From Anthopleura xanthogrammica (lineage: Eukaryota > Cnidaria > Anthozoa > Actiniaria > Actiniidae): a stretch of 64,000 bases of DNA. Position 1 is the first letter of the stretch; each line of letters opens with the position of its first letter. Where the stretch lies: contig OZ025209.1 of the NCBI GenBank assembly GCA_964019055.1, positions 3,298,197 to 3,362,196 on the forward strand. Direction: 5' to 3'. Under the pieces are notes generated by a model. It searched no databases. It worked only from the letters and a program-made list of their open reading frames with translations, and was not told the origin of the DNA. Shown piece after piece: positions 1-14,800 of the stretch. Position numbers and translations under genes: made by a program.

Positions 1-3000
1 TCCTCAAATCTCGTCAGTTTTTCGTGAATGAGCACTAGTCTCATGTAACGATTATCGAGTTCACTTTGAAGTCTTCTCCATCGCGCTTCTAGACTCGTCA
101 TCTTCGAATCCAAGTCACTTTTCTTGGAAGGAGGAAGCTGTTTTCCTGAGCTGGTCAAGAACTGCTCGCCTTGTTGCAGTGCGCTCTCCAAGGGCTGTTT
201 ACGGTCATATATGGCTTTAGTTAACTTCTGTTTCCCGCCAAAAAACAAACAAGGCGCGAAATGAGAATTCCCGCCAAAAGATGAAGGTATGAGGATTGTG
301 GAAGTGACGTGATGAGGACGCATGGCGTGAAGTGGAGTGAATTTTCCCGCCAAAAACAATCGGCACATGAAAGAAAGAAGAACCTACATTTAGCGATGTG
401 ACATCAAACTATGTAAGTTACAATGTTATATTTATAATGCAAGATTTTAGGAAGTTTTCTCCTAAAATTATGTTAGAAATTTCAGCAACTTCTTTACAGT
501 CAGAAAAATAATTTAGCATTCTAGTCGCCTATATTTTTCGCCCTAAGGTCGCTTTCCTCATTATGTATATATAGTCCTTCATGCTTCGATAAAATAGACA
601 AGTCTACATGTATATTTAAAATCTATTTAAAACTCAACCCGATGTGTCTAAATTATCTCATTAACTTGAAATATCACACCGCACACGGTGAAAACAACAG
701 AAAATAGCTATGATTATGGTGGATGTTTTGAAGAGATTTTGAGTTAATTTTCGTGTCAGCGCTATCAATTTATGGATCGATTAACCTCATTAACGATACA
801 AAAGTATTGTACACAGAATCCACGCTGACAAACAAGCTCTAAACTACCATTGTTTACGACGGCAAGAACAATTCACTGTCGTGATAGTCCTTTTCTTCGC
901 TCTTTTTCAAGTGATTTTGAAGATGTTTTTAAACATCAGTGAGTTTTCGAACGAGTTTTTTTGAAGAGTAGTTTTAACAATTGCACTTTGCAAACACAAT
1001 GAACAAAGAAGTACAGGTCAAGATGATCGCTTATGCGTTTACACTTCCAAGAACGTTAAAGTCTTTACTGAGATATTTGCAGGTAATCACTCACCTATGC
1101 GATAACGAATCTTCGGCGATTTCTCTCTCTAGACAAAAGTACGACAATTTCTGTTCGTTTAGCGAAAGTCATCGAGATTTTTAGAACAACAGCTGTTTTG
1201 ATCCAGGAATTTAAGTCGTGTAGTACGTTGATTCTCGTAGAACTTTCACCACATTGGAAAACACAGCGTGAAAAAGCCGTTTTAGCTAACAATTTGTTAT
1301 CAATTTATAACACCTAAAAACGCCTCTGAACTGGCTTAACTTCGCTGGAAATCACATAACTAATGCCGTGAAGTCCGATGAGCTCGAACTCCTGTATAAT
1401 TAACAATACAAGCATCTTGAAGAGCATTAATCTTGTGTGTACATGTCTTTTGTTTTTCACAAACCAAGCTGAACGCTTTTTTCTGTTCCGCTGTGAATTT
1501 TTCCACTAATAACTCTCAAATCATACAACACGATTCTCAACCATTCCTCTAGATCATGTTCATTTTTCATCACCTGAATTCACAATTTCTGGGCTTCAAA
1601 AGTTCCTGCTTAAAGAACTTGTTTGTCAAAAGAATGGAATGCGACTTTAAGCTTCTTTAAGACAATATTCTTTGTGTATCTTAGAATGACAAAGTCTAGT
1701 CACAATATTTTAGTTCATGGACTAAATCTTCGCAAAAAAATAGGACTGAAATATTTCCTCTTGGTGAAGTGAATTGAACTTTTACGCTTAGAAAATTTGA
1801 TTATTAATTGATTATAAATTAACTTGATTTTAATCTAATTATTTTAGAACTTTGAAGATATTTTGGAAGTCTTAACTAATTTAAAACTAATAGTTATATA
1901 ATACACTGAATTGAAAAATAGCGACGAGTTTGAATAACTATTGTTCTGTAACGACTAGCCTTGTGTTCACGTGGAAACATCAAAGCGTTTTTACATGTAT
2001 GAGAGGCTAGTCAGTCCAGAACAATAGTTATTCATATTAGTCGTCATATTTCGATTCAGTGTATAACAGTTATATTTCTAGTTTCATTCCATTTTAGGCC
2101 CGGTTTAGACGTCAAATTTCACATGTACCGAATCTAATGCAAATGAGCAAAACCTATTGTTTTACTTCATTTGCATTAGATTCGGCACATGTGAACTTCG
2201 ACGTCTGAACCGGGCCTTAGTCAGTTATTTGAATTAAATATTCATCCCTAATTCCAGCTTAAATTTTAACCTTAAAGATTACTGAAGTTCTAAGTGTTCA
2301 GTAAAATGTTTTGCTTTGTTGGTTTGCCTTTGGTAATCCGCTTAAACCACAGGAATCCCAATCCGAAGAAATCAAAAGTATGGAAAAAAAATGAACGTGA
2401 AAAAAAACCTCTTTGCCACAAACCTTTTGCTCCTCAATTTGTTCCTCCAGTTGTTTTACATCAGCCGGGGTTCCTGTCTGTTCTGCCACGGTTTTTTCAA
2501 TTTCGTTAACCCAGTCTAAGAGCTTCTGTATCGATGAACACCACTCCACACAAGCTTCTTCAACTTCCTTGTGTTCTACTCCATGTCGTTTTAGAACTAT
2601 TACGACTTTTTCCATTACAGTTTGAACCTGGATTCGGAGCTTTTCGTAGCGGTCTCGAGCTTCGGATGCCGTCGCGTGCATTTCGTCGCGGCTTCGTTGA
2701 GTCGTCGCGAGAGCGGGGTTCTCTTTTTCGCGAGATTCGGGGAGATGATGAAGACTTCGTCGGTATTTTTCTAGTTTTTCCTCGTAATCCTGAAAAATGT
2801 ATGAAGCATTACAAAAATGTGATCATAAACTTATTTCGATGATAGAATTACAAATATTGAAACATTTTTTCGACATATTTGGTGAAATTGTATCGCATAC
2901 AAAAAAGTAACGTCGCTTTCGATTTTAATCAGTTTTAAAACGTGACGCGCGTCCGCGATTTTCCCGCCATTCTTTTTTCCCCTCTTATTTTCTAAAGCAT

Positions 3001-5865
3001 GCGTAGTACGTTTGGCCAAAACTGTGTAGTCTTTGTAAACCCGCATTTCTGATCTAGTCGATACTTACCATAGAATCTGTCGCATATTCACTTGCTCGAG
3101 AGGCTAGATTCTGGATCGGGAGTTCATGAGAACACACTTCAGTGTACAAATTCTAAAAAAAAAAAATTTTTTAATAAAAAAATTTCAACAGGGTTTCCAC
3201 ACAATAAAAAGTGAATACTTCACATGAAGTACCACTGTTTTGGATCCTCCTTACCGTTAATTCCTCCATTCTTGCTTCTATCCCTTCAACAACTTGCTCT
3301 TCTGGTTTATGTTCTGGCAGCCTCAAATCTCTGACCTTCTTCTCAGCATCGTTCAACCAGTTTTGCTCTGAATTCAGCGCGGTATGATAAGTGTGTAGTT
3401 TTTCTAGGGTTTTGGTGTATTTGGACATTCTATCTTGGATTTGATGGTTTACAGCATCCCATCTTTCCAGGAAGTCCTCGGTTCGTGCTCGGTCGCGTTC
3501 ACTTAGCCTGGGGAGAGCTAAACGAACGTCTTCTATCTTGATGTGCCGAGGTCTCATCTCTTTATCATAAATATCCTGTAGGAGAGTAAAAACCATGTCT
3601 TGTAAAATCAACAATGCATCAACAATCATCAACAATGCTGTTTGATAGTAATAGTCGTAAAACGTACCTCAAGCTGATGGAGTTGCTGTTGTTGTTCTCT
3701 CAGATCAGCAGTTAATCCAGGTTGTTGGATCAGAATCACTTCAACACGGTGCAGCCAGTCTTCTAGATCTTTGACGATTGAGGCTACGTGCTGCATGAAT
3801 TCAAGCCTAAACAAGCGCAAAAACAAAGAAAACTTCAGTGACTTTGACAATTTATACTTATAGCCTATCTTATTTCAGTGAAATCGTATGATTGGGAAAT
3901 AATGCCGTACCGTGACCGTGACGGCGTGGATTCTAAGCATTATGATTGGATAAGCACTCATGGTTTTCTTTTTCAGTAAGGCACGGCATTTTCTTATATT
4001 AAGATGTTTGCGCTCATATAAAAACAATGCATTGCGTGTGGTGGGGTGAGGTTGGATGTATTATCTCCACAGTTCAGTACAGTTCAAGGCACTGCTGATG
4101 CGCCAGCAGGACGATATATTTATTTATTTTTAATGCAGTTCAGTGGTTAGTTTCACTTACATCTTCTCCCATTCTTCAGTCGACCTCGTGACATTTTTCC
4201 ACATCACTGTTGTTTCATCGAGCTTTCTTTGTAGTTGGGGATGTACTTTTCGCGACAATAAGCTCAGCAAGGCGTCGTACTGAGGACGTCTCTTTTTCCT
4301 CTTCTCCTCTTGAATATTCTAGAGAATTCAAAAGTAACTGGGTAAGCAGACAGACAGACACTTTTTGGAATCAACAAGGTTAGCAGACAGACAGACAGAC
4401 ACACTTTTTTGAAGATCTGTATATTACAATGTACATGAGACAGTAACCACAGGTTACCCAACACAATCCAACACGGTGCTAACCTACGGCTTTAAAAGCT
4501 CGAAAAGATCGTAATCCTCGTAATCCTTGTAGTACTCTTTAAAACAGATACTGTGTAGTTGTTTGTGGGACAAGATTTTAATTCCACTGGGAAAACTACT
4601 GCAACGGTGATTGGTTCACTATTGTCCGAGTCGGGATTATTAACATATTCCCATGGCCCAAATGAGTCGTAGATTCTAGTAGAGGTTAACTGGGTGTCCC
4701 TGCCCCTCCCAACCACCCACTTGCTGTGAAGAATCCCTCAAAAAGAACCAGTGAGTTGATAGACTTCCCCGAAAGGAATTATGGGTCACTATTTTTGGTT
4801 AGCATTTTCGAGCATTTTCCGAGTATACAATGTAGACTTTTCTTGTTGATTGAAATAAAATTCCTCTATGAGTTCGACTAGCGTTTGCGATTAATTTAAA
4901 GAAGGAAGAACTCGTATTTCATAAATTCTCTTGGCAGAATAATGGGAAATGCTAATCAAAATACGATGTCAAATCTTCAATTCTGATTGGTTGGCCTTGA
5001 GTTTGTTCTGAAGGTCAACTCAGCTTGAAAAATGACCCTATTTATTTGCCAATAGCACTAGCATCTTTTCCCGACTATATCCACCCCTTCTGGCTGAATA
5101 GATAATCAAATACTGTTAGTACTTAATCGTACCTTAATATCATCAAGATCTGCATCAATATTTTCAAGGTTTAGAGTCCCTGAAGACTTTTGATCAACGT
5201 GAGTCTGTACTCTGTTTAACCACTTTAACAGGTCGTTTAGGGTGCTTTGAGCACTTTCCTGGAAAAATAAAAAACAATACTCGATTTAAACCTTGAAACT
5301 GAATCATATATGGTTGCGCATAGACCCCTTGCACGTGACGTCAAAGCAACTCAATTTCTAGGTCAAAATAAAAAAATTTAAAACTCCTAAAGAATTGGAA
5401 ACCTATTGTTTTCTCCTCCAAATTGGGTTGCATTCCAAAGTGCTGCAAGGGATCTATAAGGAATAGATAGATTTTTCCGTGCGTAGCCACACACTCAAGC
5501 GCTTCAAGACAAGGTTATGCGGGTTTAAACAAAGGTTTTTATTCTTGGGAATTAATATGATGCCGTGAGATCAAGCTCGGCATAGATGCTATATTCCACC
5601 CCCAACACACACACAGAGTTAAAAATATAAAACAAGCTCCTCTTTCTTCGCTTACCGGATCAAGGATTTGTAGTTTGGGTGCTTCATATGATCGCACTTG
5701 TGTTCTAGTAGCATCAGTATCATCATCATCAAGAGCCATCTCTGGATGCTGACTTACTAACTGTTCTGTGATACCTATAACCTCTTGGTCACCTGAGTCT
5801 TGCATTTCTTTAAGTAACTGTTCGACATCTTTGCTGCCAGCCAGAGCCAACTGGGGAAGATTGGC
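1..5865 (-). CDS. MACF1: Spectraplakin downstream spectrin-repeat exons, run off left edge
   Basis: Eight exons (residues about 1018 to 1560) continue the spectrin repeats after the SH3. Typical segments are [76 protein letters not shown] and [19 protein letters not shown], each with the repeat's tryptophan and heptad pattern. Exon 5656-5865 is unusual, with an acidic DDDDTDATR stretch. The exon at 1-227 starts after a CAG acceptor at 228-230 and is cut by the window edge. The donor after 2424 is GTTTGT, weaker than its neighbours but in phase. Confidence 0.88.
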
Positions 5866-8800
5866 CTGAACAATGAGAAGAAAATAATATTAACAATATT
5901 TCTTCTTCAGTTATTCTTTATTATAGTATAAATTTTGTTTCACTAACAACCTTTACCATTTACATTTCTATTTTCAATATATCATCAGGGGCGGATCAAG
6001 GATTTTGTTCAGGGAGGGGTGCAGGGCACAAAGTCAGCCCAGGGGGTGCAACCCTCAGAATCAAAGGAAAGAAAACATTTAGTATCTTCAAAATAGGGGT
6101 GCGCACCCCCTGCACCCCTCCCCTGGATCCACCCCTGATCTTGTGCATTTGCCATCTTCACGGTTTCAGTCAAATTCACCAGCATCATCACATCAACAGC
6201 CCTTGCCGGAGCATTCACAGGAGGAAAATAATTGAACTGACATATAACTGCCCATCAAGAAATCCATAGTAGTGAGAGATGTATCATCACCATTCATCAT
6301 GGTCCCCCAATCATCATAATCATCACTAATCATCATCATCCTAATCACCGTCATCAATCATTATCATCAATCATCATCCTAATCACCACCATCATCCTAA
6401 TCACCACCATCATCCTAATCACCGTCGTCATCATCATCATCAATCATCATCCTAATCATCATCGTCATCAATCCTAATCATCCTAATCATCCTAATCATC
6501 CTAATCATCCTAATCATCCTAATCATCCTAATCATCCTAATCATCCTAATCATCCTAATCATCCTAATCATCCTAATCATCCTAATCATCCTAATCATCC
6601 TAATCATCCTAATCATCCTAATCATCCTAATCATCCTAATCATCCTAATCATCCTAATCATCCTAATCATCCTAATCATCCTAATCATCCTAATCATCCT
6701 AATCAACATCATCACCACTGATCATCATCTTCAATCATCATTGCTGATCATCATCATCATTGTACACTTCATCATTTTCCTTCTCTCCTGGAGCTTGTAT
6801 AACATCATCTTTCCATACTACATTCTATAATAACACACCTGTCCAGGAGCAGCTGTCTTGATAACCTTTACTTTACTAAATACTTGTTCTTTGCTCAGTG
6901 CTTGTTTGAGGTTCCAGTGTCTTGTTCGCCATAATGTTAACAAGTGCTTGTACTGAATCTCTAGTCTGAAGACACAAAACAAAACACATTCTGATCAAAA
7001 TATAATTAGTCTTTAATTAGCAAGATTCAACTAAAGTGAACTCCAATAAAGGGAAAAGACCTTCAAAATTCAAATTGATACCCTGAAACAACCTCTGGGC
7101 TGATCTAAGTCAGGGCATGGCTAACTCACAGATTGAACCCTGAAACAACCTCTGGGTTGATCAAAGTCAGGGCATGACTAACTCACAGATTGAACCCTGA
7201 AACAACCTCTGGGTTGATCAAAGTCAGGGCATGGCTAACTCACAGATTCAACCCTGAAACAACCTCTGGGTTGATCAAAGTCAGGTCATGACTAACTCAC
7301 AGACTGAACCCTGAAACAACCTCTGGGTTGATCAAAGTCAGGTCATGACTAACTCACAGATTGAACCCTGAAACAACCTCTGGGTTGATCAAAGTCAGGT
7401 CATGACTAACTCACAGATTGAACCCTGAAACAACTTCCGAGCTGATCAAAGTCAGGACATAGCTAACTCACAGATTGAACCCTGAAACAACCTCTGGGCT
7501 GATCAAAGTCAGGGCACGGCTAACTCACAGATCAAATTGGAATTTAGTGTGTTAGGTCTTTTGGGAAGGAGGAAAACCAGAGAACCTGGAGAAAACCCTT
7601 GAATCAAGGGAGATACTTATCAAACTCTACTCACTCGTGATGCTGAGTCTGGGAATCGAACCTGAGACCCTAGAGAAGAGAGTCGAGTGCCCTGCCACTA
7701 CACCAACCTTGTTTCACTTCTCTTAATTTTGTTTTTGGTGTTGTATCACCACTGGGTGGGATAATCTTAACATGTGAACATACCTTGTTGCAAAGTCAGC
7801 TGCTTCTAGATCTGGGGCAGGAATCACAAAACATACAGAAGGGATCTCACTTCTTTGGCCTGTAGGTGTGTTGACCTGAATCAAAGGACAGAAGACAGGT
7901 TAGTAAGTTACTCTTCAAGGATGGTGATGACAGAAATGACAGTGGCAATGATAAGGGGGTTTCATTCATTAGTGTATGGGGGGTCGTCAAAAGCACTTGT
8001 TGTCTTCTTTTCGGAATATTACCCAACCCCCCCCCCCCCCTTCATAACCCCCCTATATTTCATCCAGTTTATTACTTACCCCCTAAAAAGCTGCATGCAA
8101 TTAGTAACAACCCCCCCCCCCCCCCATATAGCTTCCAAAAATAATGTGATCCCGTAATTTTGCCAACCCCCCCCCCCCCCCCATACACTAATAAATGAAA
8201 GCCCCCTAATGGTGGTGAAGATGGTGATGGTTGCAAGAGCTATAATGATTTTGTTGATGTGTGGTAGAAGATGATGATGGCATTGATGATGAAGTTTGGG
8301 ATGATGATGGTAGTGGTGATGATGCAAGGATGATGCAAAGATGATGATGATGATGACAATAATAAATATATTATTACTAACCTTCCAGGCATGATGCTCA
8401 GAGTTGTCTAACAGTAAGCATTCCTCTCCTTTTTCTGTCGCATTCTAACAAAACAAATAAACCTTGCTGTTAATTCCAATGATTTGAAACAATTCCAACA
8501 CCCCTTAAAAACAAATTCTGAGCTGATCTAGATCAGGGCATGGCTAACTAACTCACAGACTGAATTGGAATTTAGAGTGCTATGTTTTGTGGAGGGAGGA
8601 AAACTGGAGAATCTGGAGAAAGAACCTTGAGTCAAGAGAGAGATCTAGCAAACTCTGCTCATATGGGATGTAAAGTCCAGGAATCATACCCAAGACTCCA
8701 GGGGTGGGAGGAAAGTGCACTAGCAATACATCACCCTTGTTTTCAATAGACCTTTTCAGCTTGGGCATAATGTTGACCATTCAGACCATGTATCATTCCC

Positions 8801-11800
8801 TAAAGTATCATTTCTCTAGATGTATGAATATTGAATATATATGAATGGGGATACAACTGAAACAAAGAATCTTATTCTCAAGAGAATGACACATGGTCTG
8901 AAATAGGAAAACATTACACCCAAGCAGATAAGGTCTATTAGTAAATATATAAAATAAAATATAAATAAATATAAATGAGAATTAACAGTGGATTTCACCG
9001 AGTGGCTCTTCCTCCACTGCATTTCAATTGGAATTTAGAAGTTGTTAATTTATTAGAATTTATAAGTTTCTCATCTTACCTGTATATTCTTGTAGCTACA
9101 GGCTGATTTCACAGGTGTTTTTTCTTTTATCTTTGCTTTTCTTTTGGGCAGAGGAACAACTTGTCTGCTCAACAGCTGTAGAGAGCTTATAGTGTCTTTA
9201 TAGTCTACTAATTCTTGTTTCATTTCCTGAGAAAGAAATTTTTATCAAAATATTAGTCAATTAAAAACGACCATCTCTTTGAAGTTTATGAGATCCTACT
9301 TTCTTTTTAAGGATTTACTAAAATATTGGTCAATTAAAAACTATCATCTTTTTAAAGTTAATCAATTAATCAATCAATTAATCTTTATTAGGGTTATCAA
9401 ACAGATAAAGTTTGCTTAGTTTTCAAGGAATTACCAAAATATTTCGTCAATTAAGAACGGCATATCTTTGAAGTTTATAAGACCCATACTTTTTTTAGAA
9501 AATGTTTGGAGAGTTAAAATGAAATATGAAAAATGGAGATTAAAATGATAAATGGGATTTGAAATGGGACTGAATTTTGTGGTCACTAGAAATAGGAAAT
9601 TAAATTTTGACTTTTCAGTTTAGGAGCAGGTGTAGCTCAAAAGACCCCTTCACAGTTCCCTGCACCATCTTCAAAGGTAGTCATGCCTTTGCATCGAAGC
9701 AAGACGAACGGTGAGCTTGCAATGATAGAAACATGTAAATAATTGTGCAAAGATGTTTGAAAAAAGTCTCTATCATTGCAAGCTCACCGTTCGTCTCACT
9801 TCGATGCAAAGGCCTGGCTACCTTTCAAGGGGGACTAGTACGAAAATCGCTCAAAATTTAATTCGGCTGAAACTTTCCTGGAATAATCTTTAAGGGTCTA
9901 ATAAACACTGGTTAAAGTTTTTTCTTGATATTCAGATGGGAAGTATTATATTTTTATGAATCTTTAACGGAGTCTGTGAGGTCATTTACTCAACACCAAA
10001 CATTGCTCCATAGATTTCTTTGTAAATAACTTCTTGATTTATTCTATTTCTATGAAGCCCAAAGGTCAGCTGAAAGACTTTACTGACATTTATTGTGATT
10101 AGAATTGAATTTTAAGTCTCTTTTTATTAGTATTGAGTATGAAACGAGCGAATATTTTGATCACAAAATAAAGGGAAATGTATAGAGCGATGTATGGTGT
10201 TGAGTAAATGACGTCACTGACTCCTTTAAAGATTCGTAAAAATATAACACTTGCCATCGGAATATCAAGAAAAAACTTTAACCAGTGTTTATTAGACCCT
10301 TAAAGATTATTCCAGGAAAGTTTCAGCTGAATTAAATTTTGAGCGATTTTCGTACTCCTTTCAATATGGAGCAGGGAACTGTGCAGGGACTATTGGTTAA
10401 AGGGTGAAAAATAGTGGTCTGCCAATTGTCAGGCAAAATTCCAGGTTTGGCAGGCAAAAATAATGGTGCAACTGCCAAATGGATAATAAAAATAATAAAA
10501 TAGCAGGCGAAATTTACAGGACTGGCAGGCTATAATTTTTTTCCTATTTCGAGCGCTAGGTTCATGTGCCTTCAGAGCTGGTAAAGTGTGCACCCTCAGC
10601 TCCTGGTAGACCATCCACTAGCCGAAGGACACTGATATTAAATAAGGCCTTCAAAGAGTATGTTACCGAGTAGCCATGACATCACACAGAGGTCAACAAG
10701 CCATAGACACAAAATTATTTCATAGACACAACTGATTTCATCACCACAGTGGAGTTGAAAAATATGTTTTAGAAATCCTGTATAATCTTTGATGGAATTC
10801 TATTTTTTTCTTTTCTCTTCTACATTCCTCCCTTCTTTCTACTGTTTGTCCTGTTATATATTTATTCTTTCTTTTTTTTTGGAGAGGGAAATTTCTTTTG
10901 TTTTGTCTGGGTATGTTCTAATATGTTTTCCAGTATATGTAGCTATAAAATCAATTTTAAAATATCAAGAAAAGACAATCCTTTTCAACAGACAAATAGT
11001 CAGTTAGGTAGCCCATTTAGTTCATCAAATACTAGGTTCTCTATCATGCTGTCTTTGCATATTTAACCGTTATAGATGTCACCATGCTAAGCTGCCTTTT
11101 ACTGACCCATTAAGAATTTGCATTTTTGCCAAGAAGAGATTTAATATGCATTGTAGTTTAGTTAATATGCTATTGGTTCTGTTGTAACAAGACAGGAAAT
11201 TTAAGACCTTAATATGTTATTAACTGGAATTTGTTTCTTGCAAAATATTGTCTCAGAAAACAATTAAATATTATATTTTACCAAAATACTCATCAAAAAC
11301 ATCCCTATTCCCGATTTTTTTATACTATCAAGGAAAAATTGAGTTAAAATAGATTCATTATATTATTATTCTATCATTATTATTACTATAATTATTTAAA
11401 ATCAAGCCATTCTCCCTCTCAATGACTCCCTCACAATCCAATAGTGGTCGGATATTTAACTTAAAAAATAATTGGGGATTTTTTTCGTGCAAAATTGGCA
11501 ATTTTTCCAGACAAACAATATAAAAATGATCAAAATTACCAGGATTTTTTTGGAATAATATTCGCTTAACAAATATTCCAAATAAGTTCAATACTACAGT
11601 CCAATTATCAATTTTACAAACAATAGATGTTCAACGTTAGATAGGACACGACATTGTTCACTACCATTAGGGGTCTATATTTATAAATTTTGAGCAAACT
11701 TTGTGTCTCAAATTAACTTTAAACGATAAAAAGTAAACGAAATCTCGATCTCTGATATCATTATTTAAATTTTGAGACCAAAACCTGATCGATCGTACGC

Positions 11801-14800
11801 GAATCCCAACCTAAATTTCGAAAATCAATGCCCTGAATCAACATCTTTACAAATACTATATTTTAATATTTACTGAAATCATCGAGCTCAAAAGACTAAC
11901 AAGAATAAATACGCAGTTCATTTACTTTAGCAGGGAATACAAGTCAAATTAAATCGTGTTAAAAATTATAGTGGAAAGATCTAGACTCAAAGCATCAGCC
12001 ATGTCTGGCTTCCAAGCGGAACTCAACTGGAATTTGTTTACAATATTTTTGCACGTCTCCAGCTTTCAAAAAAGGTTTAACGAGTTTCCTGACAACTCAA
12101 ATGGTTTTTAGAACAATTGGAGAGTTTTTTCTAGAAATGCAGAGCGAAATCAGAGTTTTTCTTTTGTATTTTCCAATTATTTCATTGCCTTCAGGTCGCG
12201 CGCCAAAATTTTCATATTTTGTAGCTTTCACGTGAAGACACTGGTCCACGTGTAATAATCAATCAATTCTAAATTGAATATTGTCCAAAATCTCGTGAAT
12301 ATTTTGAAAGAAGCTTACCTGTTTAAACTGTAGCATATCGGTGACAACTTCTTTAAAAGAGGGCTCGATCTCGTCCGTAGTATTAGTTTTAGGAGAGCGA
12401 AGTATTAAGACATACCTCTCCGGCTTTGAAACACTCGGTGGGACTTCGTTTTGTTGAAATATATCTTTGACATAATCTAAAGAATATGCTACAATAAGAC
12501 CTAGTTGAGTCTGTCTTACGACTGGAAAAGCGTCCAAAGGGATGTCTGAGCGAAGAAATTCGTTATTAGCGGGAAGAACTCGTTCCCTCCAAAACTTTTG
12601 CCATCGACTGTTATGGAGAATATTGTCATGGTCAAACGCAGATTGAGTCGAGTTTTTCCACCGAATAACACTCGCTACGCTGTTGAATTGTCGTTTTAAT
12701 AATGAATATGCGAAAACTGGAGGTCTAGAAAGCATATTTGCTGTCCATGTGAATGGAGAAGTCCAGAAATTCGGAGACGATCGTTCCCTTGGTACTACTG
12801 CTTCGTCTCTTTCTTTTAAAACTATATACACAATTAACGTCAGGGACGACAAAAGAACAAGAGTGGCAGTGAATAAAATAAATGATAAAATAGGAAAAAG
12901 ACTCCAGTGCAGTGCTACACACATAGTATATTCATCCGTGCTCCAGTGCAAGTAAAAATATCCAAGATCATGGACGATGACCTGTTGTCTTTGAAGATGG
13001 TAGCTTTGCAACAACCAAGTGGACCTCAACCAAAGTCAAAAACGTGCTGGATCGTACTAGATTTAATAAGTTAATTTACCAAAGCTTCTGCACTCTATTA
13101 ACACAAAAATCTTCCTGTTTCTTCTTTTTGATATCGTGACCAGTAAATTTTCTCTGTGACAAGCTAATCGAAGTCAACAACTGCATGTTTGAAGTTCAAA
13201 GTTATTTCTGGTGCTTCAGGTAGAGTCAAAATGCCACAGCCAAGATGCTTAAAAATTTGTATTCATCTTGAACATCTAAGTAAATACAGCATTCCTTTAT
13301 ACAACACGGTGTTCAGTTTTGTCTATCTGAGGTGTAAAAATAGGCTCCCGTCGCGATTGTCTCAACAGAAACGAGTATAAACATCACATCTAGCATAAGA
13401 GACAGTAATTCAACGCGAGTCCACACTCACACATGAGCCCACACAAAGAAAATATCAAAATGCATAATGATTTTAACGCCTTGCTAAATATTTATGAAAC
13501 GGGACCATAACTGCCTTGAGAGAACTCTTTATTCAACCACTACCTGCTTCAAACAAATTTTTAACACCTTTAAGCGGTTTCTAACTGCTCTTTAATGGGA
13601 TTTTTAAGTATTTAGCTTATTTTTGAAATGATTTTTGAAAACTTTTAGTATCGCGTGACTTGAACCTAAGTGACTTGCGTTACATTTGAACGATAATGGT
13701 TTTGCATGTAGACTCGTGTTCCGCTTTATGTCAATGGCTATATATCAATCTAACAGGTATCGAGTCACGAAAATAAAAATATAATTTTAAGTACAACTCA
13801 TTCTATAAAACTATAAACATATTACGAATTTATATCCTAAGTGGACATCACTTAAAAGTTTACCCCCAAAAAAATCCGTATATTTGCTAGAATTTGTTAT
13901 AACCAAGAGACCATGATGGTCTCTTGGTAATTACAAAATATCTAGATTTTCAAAAGCATTTTGTTCACAGGAAAAATTATTAAAGAGAGTAGAAATGGAA
14001 GTAGACTTTACTCTTTGAATAAAGTTTGTTCTCATTAAAATTCGGATGGAAGGGAAATGAGTGGGACAGGAGTGGGAAGAGTGAAAGAACTTTCTTGCGC
14101 TACAAATAAAACCTATATTGAATTGCAGAAACCTTGTCTATTCAAAACTATTGTATTTCAGAGTTTCGTTGCCCTGGGGGGACTTTGTTTGCGATAAATT
14201 TTCGGCTGTGGCTTTCATGAATTCGAGATGGAGTTATCCACCCACACACAGCGTGGTAAGAATACAAAAGTCAGTCATTAAGACACTCACCGATAGTTTC
14301 GCAAGGCGTTCTTCCGCCGTGCCCCGGTCTGGTATTGCTTGAACATCGTACACATTGTTAAGATCATCAATTAAGCAAACCATTTTCTGTTCAGCTAGAC
14401 TTGCGTCTCCAAAAAACTGAAAACAAAACACAAATTAATGAATGTTTTTAGACTTTATTTTTTGTAGTGGTAGATTATTTAATTATTGTTTTTCGTAAAA
14501 ACAAACAAAAAAACAGGAAACCAGAGGTCAGCTGTACTCTTGAACGCCCGTTTTGGTTTTTTTGATAATTAAAAATTTACGAATTATTTTGTTTTAACTT
14601 CATTCTTTTTCAACATCTTTGTGAATCTAATAAGTTACTTTTTTTCTAGCTCTTTCTCAGCCTACATTCTTTTAATTTCTCTATATTTCTGCGATTCTCG
14701 TTGATTTTCACTCTTCGATTTAAGAGGAGAAAATATGTCCATGACAAGCATACAGTCTTTCTTAAATCCTTTTCTCTTTCTATCTTGTCGGATTTTTCCA

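Noticed and set aside
6452..6718. Met-Ile-Arg repeat protein on the minus strand
   Set aside because: Translation of the 9-bp ATCATCCTA microsatellite inside an intron.
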